Origin: Bryoerythrophyllum caledonicum
Taxonomy: Eukaryota > Streptophyta > Bryopsida > Pottiales > Pottiaceae
Assembly (NCBI GenBank): GCA_963971425.1
Contig: OZ020522.1
Span: 3,198,168 to 3,262,167 of the forward strand
DNA length: 64,000 nucleotides
Reading direction: 5' to 3'
Of this stretch, positions 56,306-64,000 are shown piece after piece (position 1 is the stretch's first letter; each line of letters opens with the position of its first letter). A program made the position numbers and the translations under genes. Under the pieces are notes generated by a model. It was not told the origin of the DNA, searched no databases, and worked only from the letters and a program-made list of their open reading frames with translations.

Positions 56306-57110
56306 TTGATTCGAGGTTTATTGGGGCACAATCTCTATGTACCTTTCAGGAGGCATACTCCTTATGAAATTGGAGAGGTGGAGATTACCTTGTTTGGAAG
56401 CCATGTCAAAAAATCGTTTAAGGTTCCAGCAGAGCACCTGAAAACTCTACTGCATGTGTACGAGGTATTTTGTTCAGCGAAAATTGCCTGTTCTATTCAG
56501 TTGGAAAGGATGGTTGTGGATGGGAGAATACATTTGCCAGTAATGGAACTCAATTCAGAGGAGACTGATAGTGAGTTACCTTACGCCGAGGTGGAATTAA
56601 AGTTGAAACCTCTAGCAATGACACTGACACCTCGAGATGAAACGGATTTCAAATTTTTTGTTTCTTGTATCTTGAAGGCTATTGGTGATCTTCATGAGTG
56701 TGGCAATTGTCATCGCGACATAAGAATGGCCGACATTGTGCGCACATCCTGAGAGTGGATTTTGAATCTTGATAGATTTTGAATTGGCGGGTAGAGCTGG
56801 AGAATGCGTGTTCTGGAACTCAAGAAGTCTAACGCGAGGATCTTAATATTGGATAGACCAGGATTGGCTATTTGAAGCAATTGGCTGGCATGATTGAGGC
56901 TCTCTCATCCATCGTGGACGTGGCCCTCCTACAATTTGCAGGTGAATTAAGAACGATGAATTCGGCAAGACAGGCTTTGGCACATTTTGGTGCTTCACCT
57001 TGATTTAGTTGAACCCTCTCTTGCCTCACAATTACATCACCTGGCGTTTGAGACGTGTAGATTTGCTCAACAGGGGTTGACATGCATGCTTACTTCAGTG
57101 GCTAGAGGTT
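56306..57110 (+). pseudogene. Protein-kinase-like catalytic fragment, frameshifted
   Basis: The plus-strand frame to 56,752 encodes a kinase-like segment ending ILKAIGDLHECGNCHRDIRM, i.e. the helix before the catalytic loop and an HRD motif (HRDIRMADIV, with Asp where most kinases have Asn). One nucleotide out of frame, 56,768-56,840 reads ILIDFELAGRAGECVFWNSR, which fits a DFG-like IDFE motif. Further stops follow. The order HRD then DFE supports a kinase fold. Inactive copy. Confidence 0.6.
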
Positions 57111-57954
57111 TGTTCCCATTTGGTAGTAGATGGGAGAGGAGGTGAGAGGGTGAGTACCGCGACCAAGCAAGGGAATTAAGGGTTCATTTGAGAAGGGGTG
57201 CGAAACCAGAGGTATGGAGGTGCTCTGAACTTTTCAGCTACTGACTGTTCACGATATCATAGAAGATACAGTTCTCAAGTGGAAAGCTTGCCATGACGTC
57301 ATAGAAGGTACAAAGGCGTTCGCACTCATTGTGTCTCATGTAGTGGTGGGGTTTTCAAAGTCAATAATATCAAGGAGTCTCTTGAGCTTCTCCGGTTTGA
57401 ATTCTAGGTCGTGTAGTCTGTTCTCAAAAATTCCGTCGACCTTTACACGGCTTGCTTCTGTTTGTGTTTGCACAGTCAGGTTGTTTTGCGCGCAAAGCTC
57501 TCACGAACCAAAACATTTGAATTGAACCTTGTCTATGAAATTTGAGAGACTCGACAATGTAAAGCACAAAATTCAGTGCCCTCCGTTAGTTCACTACGTT
57601 CTACAAGTCGGATTTCAACTCGTCCATGCGATTTTCAATTGCAGAGTAAAAAGATTGTGTATGTTCCAGAGTTGTCAGGACGTTCGACGTCCATGATGTC
57701 CAATCGTCTGGACGGAGGACGTCCTCGGCTCCATGAGGACGTCTGGTGACATAACGACTTTCGTCAGTTTAGCGGGGGGTAAATAGCCGTCCGCTACCCC
57801 GGCCGACTACCTGGCAGACGGCGCCGGGCATCCACCGACGGAAGCGATCGCGCTACAGATGGCCATTCCGTCGGCTTGGGCCGACCGCACGGCCGTCAGT
57901 TGTCCGCCGCGGCCGACCGCATGGCCGTCTGCCCAACCGAGAATACTGGGATCT
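57111..57954. other. No gene; GC-rich GGCCGTC patch near 57,780-57,950
   Basis: Related in motif to 55,760-55,960. 57,690-57,760 is rich in GGACGTC/GACGTC motifs. Nothing else recognised. Confidence 0.35.
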
Positions 57955-58540
57955 CATGGCACCATGTGCAAAAGCACTCCTGTGTGCAATGAACATGTGC
58001 TCAAACTCTCGTGATGTTCCTACCAACGGAAATGAAAACTCCTGCTTCTTAACGACACCATCATTCGTGGTAGTACGCACGATGTATTTGATTGGTTGAA
58101 GTATCAATCTACTTACCCGAGTCGTGGATTCTGGGTCTCTTAAACGGTTAAATACTTCTCTGACCCTCTTCAGTGATAAAACCCAATGGTTCGTTTCCGG
58201 ATTCTCCACAGAGACAATGCGGTTTATGTGTGCCTTAAACACAAAATTCCCCCACACTGATCCTTTTGCAATCTCCTCCGTTGTAGGCACTAGTGTTTTT
58301 AAATACATTGAAGTTGGAACATCTTGTGGTATCTCCGCATTGTCTTTAAAATCCTCTGATAAATTGTCTGATAGATTGTCAAATTCTTCTTTCAGCGGCG
58401 CCATGGCTGACAAATTAGCTAAATCTCTTGGTGTAGATGTAGGGGTCCTACGATGACCATCAATCGTCATGAGCCCCGACCTAGGAACCCTGCCACCCGA
58501 TCCTACACTTCTCCCAATCAACCTCCACCTGCTTGGATCC
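57955..58540 (-). CDS. Hypothetical ORF, unrecognised (possibly partial)
   Basis: Open on the minus strand for about 195 codons before entering GC-rich repeat sequence that supplies the stop. The best start is an internal ATG (MAPLKEEFDNLSDNLSEDF, near 58,404). The following residues (WGNFVFKAHINRIVSVENPE, LSLKRVREVFNRLRDPESTT) look protein-like and soluble. No motif identified. It may be the 5' end of a gene truncated by whatever brought in the GC-rich patch. Confidence 0.35.
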
Positions 58541-59639
58541 AAACTTGAGGGGCCTTCTTTTGAACCAAAAGCTATATGCCTGTAGCAGTTTATAGAGTAA
58601 GTATTCCTTCGGATAGCACTTAATTGGAGCTAAATGTGTCCGAAATAACCGCTCTAAATTCGTTCCTACAGAGACCTATTGTTTCTTTCTTAAATGATAA
58701 GTAAACTAACAGCTATCCTCCTATCACCTACCAGTTAGCATTCCTATTCTACGCCCTATCTATTCATCCGGATCCTTCCGGATGGCGTATGGCGGATGTC
58801 GCTTCCTACTAACCTCTGGATCCTTCCGGTTTCCGGAAGGTCAAGTGGAGTTTTTCTTCTAGAGTATTTAAGCGAGTGGCCGGGTACCACTGATCCTATT
58901 TTGTGTAAGTGGCCGGATTCCCCACTGCCTCGTAATTCAAAGTGGCTAGACACCCACTCTCCCTATATTGCTAACTAGTCGTTGGTTTGTTGTTTCCGGA
59001 TTCACTCTCTCACATTATCCGGAAGGCCTTCCGGATACGGTCACTCAGAGGCTCGCCCAGACTACAACAACATTCCAGTTGATGATCAGTGGTTCTGTGA
59101 GGTGTGAAGGGTAGATCTGCATTTGGACTTCCTTCTAGACATACACCACAGGCTTTTCCATCTATCGTAAGGGGAAATTTCGGCCGCAACTAGAATCCGG
59201 GTTCACACGGATTCTCCGTGCCCTAGAAGCTACCATGCCCACGACCTAAAGTACCCTCCCTCCCCCTCCAGGCTCTTTCCGGTCACCGAGGATCGTCAGA
59301 CTCTATCTAACCTCTCCTTCAGCTGTTCCGGGCGCTCTCCCATAGCAAGTCCCAACCAGTTATACTAGATGATTATCTGTGAACCACTTCAGATTCAAGA
59401 ACTACTTCACTAATCATCAACCACAATGGGCCTTATCCTTCATTCACGAAACAATACACCATCAACATAACTTCAAGAAGAGAAAATATACTAACAGAAA
59501 ATATCCTTCGTGAAAAGAGAAAGAACAAGACACTGAGCCGGCTAAAACTCAGGTATTAAATAACCACTATAACTGATATGAAAATCTGATCTTAGAAGCT
59601 AAAAATCCGGAAAATCCTATCCTAATAGTGAAAGGGATC
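58541..59639. other. Intergenic, CCGGA-rich retroelement-like sequence
   Basis: CCGGA and TCCGG motifs recur, as in the flanking gag-like elements; probably part of that element's non-coding region. No ORF accepted. Confidence 0.35.
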
Positions 59640-60940
59640 TTATCCCTTGAAATCCGGAATTCAAAACCCAGATCCTGAAATTTCGGATCTGAGATCCGCT
59701 TTTCGCGGATCTAACTCAAAACTTAAAATAGGGTTTTCTTTAGTCTACCTTGTGATAGCCGGGTGCAAGCTTGAGCCCCATCGTTAATCGCTATCATACT
59801 TTTGCCTTAAAGGTTCTAATCTACGGAGTAACCTGGTTCCTCCTCCTCCTGCTACGGCGCGTAGGGGTAACCTCTGCTGGTGCGGCGCCGCCCTCGGTTT
59901 GTGCCGGAATGGATGCTAGTGGTTCCGGTACAGAGGTCAATACCTGCATCTCTGGTCCGGAAGGTGTATTCGGATCCTCTGCTGTTGCGATCCAGGCTGA
60001 TGGTGCGTCTGTCCGGTCTTCGAGGTTCAGAAGGTCCCGGAAGCTACCACTGGGGCTGACCACCATGGATGTCGTTGCAAATCTTCCAGGTAAAGGGTCC
60101 GTTACTGGTGGCACCGGAGATGGAGACTCTAAGGAAATTCGGAAGGGCAACGGGGGTACTGCCTGATTCCATGGTATCTCCTCTCATTTCTGCATACTCT
60201 CTGTGCTTGGAAAGGCGACCCCATTCCAACTCATCGGAGAGTTGAATTCCGGCGTTCCCACGAGATCGTTGAACTCTCCAGTGAGGGACTTCGGCGTTCC
60301 GGCTGTAGGTCTGGGTGAAGAGCCGGCCAGAGGTTGGGGCGGGGAAGCAGCTGCCGGTCCGGATGGAGATCCGAACGGACCTGCAGCAGTTCCGGACGGT
60401 CCTGTAGTGGTTCCGGATGGACCAGCCGCGTCTGGAGCAGGAGGTGCCGTGAACGGAGGTGGAGCTTCTGGTACCGTTCAGGCTGCCGCCACGAGATCCC
60501 TCGCTAGCTCTTGCATCTTGGTCCAGGTGCTCTCCATCTTCCGACTGTGATCCACTAGGAACCGAATGACTTGCCCCCTGTTGAGCTTCTCGTTCTTCTC
60601 CAAGCTCTCCGTATAGAGTAGCGCCTAATTGACCGTATCTACCGGGAAGTCCAACGTTGTGCGGATATTTGTCAAGGTCTGAGAGGCTACCCGGACCTTC
60701 GCTTCTGCCACCACTCGTGCATGTTGTGCTGCATCTCGTGCAACTTCTGCCTGCCGGACCTGATCCCAGAGCCGGATGTTGATCTTGGTTATAGTGGCGT
60801 TCTCATGCTCCAGTCTTGTGACAGAACTGTGCTTCTCCTTCATCTGTCTAAGCTGTGGGATGAGGTTAGTGGTGTCCTCCAGTCCTAGTGCCTCCAGGAC
60901 GGCCATGATCATGGCGTTGTCGTGTAGAGAGGAGTGCACT
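59640..60940 (-). pseudogene. Downstream ORF region of the minus-strand gag-like element
   Basis: Minus strand from 60,939: a ~100-residue coiled-coil-like segment (TRLEHENATITKINIRLWDQ, AEVARDAAQHARVVAEAKVR) to a stop at 60,625. 60,550-60,160 is Pro/Gly/Ala-rich in several frames. 60,150-59,821 ends TPTRRSRRRRNQVTP. The last part is homologous to the plus-strand copy ending at 44,839 (both share SGSFRDL), and the non-coding 59,640-59,820 matches 44,840-45,030. Confidence 0.5.
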
Positions 60941-61479
60941 TTGAGAATACGCGAGGTATCTGGCTGCGACTTCGTAGAGTCTGTTACGAAGTTCTGTCAA
61001 ATCTTGTGGTCTTCGGTCTTCAGTCTTCAGTCTTCAAACTCCTCCCCGTTGGCCTATCCTGTGGTGGCTCCAAAGGGTTAAGGGTAAAGGTGGGTGATAA
61101 GAAACCACGGCCTCGGACGGGTAAAATGGGACGGCCAGACCACAAGCTGAAACCATCCGAAAGATTGGCTCCTAAAATTCAAACCCACAGTGACCAGCAA
61201 ACGTGCCTCACCGGTGGGAACGACATAAATAGGACCGTGTGGGCAATTAACCCCACTTCGCCGCAACAAAGTTTACAAGAACATAATTGAAATACAACTA
61301 GCCTCCAAAACTGGCTTGGAATCACAAAAAAAAAAATCGGACCACAAGCCACAACACACTTGTCCCCATCTTCTCTTCTCTTCAAGCCTCAAGTCTTCAA
61401 TTCTTCCATCCTTCAACTCCAAAGTCTTCAAGTGTTCAAAAACACTAAGAAACTCAAAAAAAGTGTTCAAAAACATAAT

Positions 61480-62150
61480 GGAAAAGTTTCACCAAGGCTG
61501 TAACCTTCAAACAAGTGACACCGATGACTCAAAACTTCAAATACTAAGTGTAATAGCTCTCTAGAAAGCTAATTCAGACAACTAACACTCCTCCAAATTT
61601 CAAGTCAATCTCAACTACTGTCCGAAAGTTATACGAGTTCAAAGTTCTGCCTCTCCAGATATTCAATCGCTCATAACTTCTTTTTCAAAACTCCAAATCT
61701 CAATTGTAATAACTTTTTGAAGAGCTATGACCATGGTTCACGCACCTTATAATTCTCAAACAATTCTAAACTACTGTCCAAAAGTTATGGACAATCAAAG
61801 ATCTGCCTACCCCTATTCATTCAAATCTCTATAACTTCTTGCTCACAACTCCAAATCTCAATTGTAATATCTTTCTAGAAAGCTAAGATAGAGATGCACA
61901 GTCTCTCAAAATCTTAAATCAAATTGAGAACTACAAAAAAAATTGTGGCTCCTCGAAACCTCTGCCCCTCAATGGATGGCCTCGGGTTTTCACAGAATTA
62001 AGACCTCAATAACTTCTTTTCTACAACTCCGAATTCAAAATTTAAAACGAGTATGGAAAGCTCTTGAAACAAGGAACAAGATCACAAAATTTCAATTCCA
62101 TATCATTCAAGCTCAACGAGTTACACACAGTCAAAGCTCTGCTCCAAACC
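61480..62150. repeat. ~160-bp tandem repeat, about four diverged units
   Basis: Each unit contains ATAACTTCTT, ACTCCAAATCTCAATTGTAA, an AGAAAGCTA-type core, AACTACTGTCC and a GTTATAC/GTTATGG-CAAAG-TCTGCC block. Together with 61,080-61,480 and 62,150-62,800 it separates the two halves of the gag-like element. Confidence 0.75.
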
Positions 62151-62429
62151 CTTGCTTTCTCCCCCGCACACACACACACTCACTAAGGAATCTCTTTTCC
62201 AACTTTTCCACCTCAAGTGGACGTGGGCACTCCAACCCATGTCACCCTACCCAAAGTACCCCACAAGGTACTTCATTACTTTCTTATCCTTTCCACTTTC
62301 AACCACATAAAATCGCCTAGTCTTTTATTTATTGGAAGACTAAAAACTTAGACCTTCCAACCAACAAGATAAATAAAATAAAAAAATAACTAAATAAAAA
62401 TAAAAATAAAACTTATCGTAAAATAGCTG

Positions 62430-62650
62430 ATGGTACGGACGTATAAAGGTGTTGATTCGCACAACCTGATCGCCAAATCGTGGACTTGGTTGGCTGGAAA
62501 TGTCGTGGTCAGTGGCTGCCGCCGGTCCGGGTTCGAACCCAATCGAGCCCGTCGAGTGGTTCGGCGGCCCACGGCTTGGCTCGCTAGTGAGGCAGGAAAA
62601 ATACCAGTCAACCCGCTACCTACCGTCCTGAGCAGTGACAAGAACAGTGC
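62430..62650. repeat. GC-rich block with a perfect B-box-like core (possible tRNA-derived SINE)
   Basis: GGGTTCGAACCC at about 62,529-62,540 is a perfect pol III B box on either strand. It is surrounded by ~200 bp of GC-rich sequence inside AT-rich DNA. No A box at normal spacing and no tRNA cloverleaf was found. Confidence 0.35.
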
Positions 62651-63104
62651 AGCACCTATATGCTAACACCTGCCCAAATCCTCAAACCGTGGTTCTTACC
62701 ACAACCAACCCCTTTTACCCCAACTCCTTATTTGTTAAAATCCACACATATAAAGACTAATACTTGTATGTACATGATGGAAGAATTTCCATCAGGATAG
62801 CGTGCCTCTCCCGGATCTCTCCTTCCTAGATCCTAGTCCGCCAGACAATGTGTCTGCAGAGCTCGTGAACGTCCACCGGTATGTCGCCACTGATGCTTGG
62901 GACAAACATAGGTCCTAGCTCTGATCCGGTCGCGAATCGTTCGTCTTCTGTGGCCGGTTCCGGTGCGGTTGGTGGTGCTGCGGGTGGACTCTGAGCCGGA
63001 ATTGTTGACAAAGGCCGGCATGCTCCGGAAGCTTCCGGAGTCCTCTACACCGAGCGACTCCGCTTCCGGGATGGTCTTCGGAGTATGAGAGGAGATGACG
63101 ACTT

Positions 63105-63833
63105 CTACGTCTCAGAGTCCGTCGACTCTGCCGGCTTCTCATCTGTCTCCATCCCTCCATATGGCTGGATGGTGAGCAGGCTATCATACTCGGCCTGCTC
63201 ATTCGGACTTAGCATCTTCTGCTTTGCGTACATATGGGCCAGGTAGGTGGAAAGGAATGATGGGATTTTCCGGGCTTTTGGCAGGTTCATCACCATCTTG
63301 TCGATCAGCTCGTCCATGATGGCTGCCCAATCGACGGACAACTTCCCTCTCATCGACCCCAGAATCAGTGTAGCTAGCTTGGCCACTATCCGTTTAGGTT
63401 TCTCGCGGTGGAAAATGGGGTTAAAGAATGCCATAACTAACCTGGCATTCGGATCGGTGAGGTCGCTGAGGACGTATTCGTCTTTAGGGTTTGCCTTCGC
63501 GCGGAAGTCACCCTTCAGGATGTCGTCGTCGCGCTCCGCCACCTTGATCGTCCCTGCCCGGAGCTCGTAACTGTCTCTCCAGAGTGTTGTGGTCCAGACC
63601 TCCGGATGCGCCCTAACCTTCTGCGCGTACTGGCTTGGTGGCTCTCCCAGGAGCTCCGCCATCATTGTTTCGCTCTGGAAGGCCCATGGTGTCCCTAAAA
63701 GACCTTTACAACCCATAATCTCGAGAAAGCTCTCTAAAACCCGGCAGGTCTTGACCGGTTTCGGAATCTCCGGAGTCACCTTTTGCAGTAGCAGGATTTC
63801 GGCTGCCGGATTTTTGCCCTTCTTGCCCGCCAT
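63105..63833 (-). CDS. Gag-like retroelement ORF, open copy
   Basis: 242-aa ORF from the ATG at 63,833 (MAGKKGKNPAAEILLLQKVT) to the TGA at 63,105. Landmarks: GTPWAFQSETMMAELL, AHPEVWTTTLWRDSYELRAG, VAERDDDILKGDFRA, LVMAFFNPIFHREKPKRIVA and FLSTYLAHMYAKQKMLS. It is uninterrupted, while its homologue at 43,635-44,424 carries several frameshifts, so this copy is younger. The shared leader motif GGTGAGGTCAGTGCGTGC lies just upstream. No zinc knuckle. I infer a structural protein of an LTR-type element from repetition, context and the nearby gypsy integrase; direct homology to known Gag is not shown. Confidence 0.6.
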   Translation of the reverse strand: MAGKKGKNPAAEILLLQKVTPEIPKPVKTCRVLESFLEIMGCKGLLGTPWAFQSETMMAELLGEPPSQYAQKVRAHPEVWTTTLWRDSYELRAGTIKVAERDDDILKGDFRAKANPKDEYVLSDLTDPNARLVMAFFNPIFHREKPKRIVAKLATLILGSMRGKLSVDWAAIMDELIDKMVMNLPKARKIPSFLSTYLAHMYAKQKMLSPNEQAEYDSLLTIQPYGGMETDEKPAESTDSET

Positions 63834-64000
63834 CCGTGCCCACCTCTCCGTGAACTTGCGTCTCGCAATGGTGTCCAGAAATCCTGCACGCACTGACCTC
63901 ACCAAGTCCCTCGTGCTACGCTAACTCTGCGCTACCGTCCTCGACAAAGGCCGGATGTGAAACCCTAAAAAAATTCGATGAGCGGAAGGGAGAATGAGAC
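63834..64000 (-). other. Leader of the gag-like element
   Basis: Non-coding leader, matching the region before 43,635 near TTGGTGAGGTCAGTGCGTGC; the element continues beyond the window. Confidence 0.4.

Noticed and set aside
62500..62560. Possible tRNA gene at the GGGTTCGAACCC core
   Set aside because: The palindromic B box is present but no acceptor, D or anticodon stems could be folded around it on either strand.

Overview
This is nuclear DNA of a land plant. Evidence: spliced genes with GT-AG introns of about 80-260 bp, plant-type clathrin heavy chain, an ARO (armadillo-repeat-only) protein, a plant-style F-box/kelch protein, and a plant-type transposon load (CACTA, Helitron, Ty3/gypsy, LINE/SINE, TIR elements). 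A Tc1-type (DD34E) transposase relic, a Hint-domain relic and the gag-like ORFs make a non-flowering lineage (bryophyte, lycophyte or fern) more likely than an angiosperm. I cannot name the species.

Layout. 1-554: 5' end of a clathrin heavy chain gene (minus), cut by the window edge. 943-4,690: minisatellites and AT-rich repeats. 4,694-7,939: a 12-exon TPR protein gene (minus), head-to-head with an acyl-CoA-binding-domain gene (9,031-9,769, plus). 10,681-10,983: small secreted glycine-rich ORF. 11,600-19,715: repeats (TIR elements, a decayed LINE, a SINE, minisatellites). 20,113-20,588: two-exon gene resembling UVI4/OSD1 APC/C inhibitors. 21,397-24,072: SINE, TIR element with a nested Helitron, MITE. 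24,455-25,688: broken Hint (hog-like) gene. 26,017-27,483: intronless F-box/kelch gene. 29,220-32,255: three-exon ARO gene. 33,292-64,000: nested mobile DNA and decayed ORFs: fold-back elements, a Tc1 relic, gypsy fragments, a CACTA element with perfect TSD, a second LINE copy, kinase-like pseudogenes, and a gag-like ORF that is still open.

The host genes are housekeeping or signalling genes (vesicle coat, acyl-CoA binding, ubiquitin ligase adaptor, polarity scaffold, cell-cycle control) and form no obvious joint pathway. The strongest unexplained signals are (i) a short structured SINE family whose 3' end matches the 3' end of a resident LINE, with perfect target duplications and an empty-site paralogue; (ii) a Hint-domain relic; (iii) a very short UVI4/OSD1-like gene; (iv) local repetition of ~150-230 bp units inside introns or upstream regions of several unrelated genes; (v) interleaved fold-back elements.

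Exon boundaries were traced by hand from splice consensus, reading frame and remembered family sequences. No database search was run.
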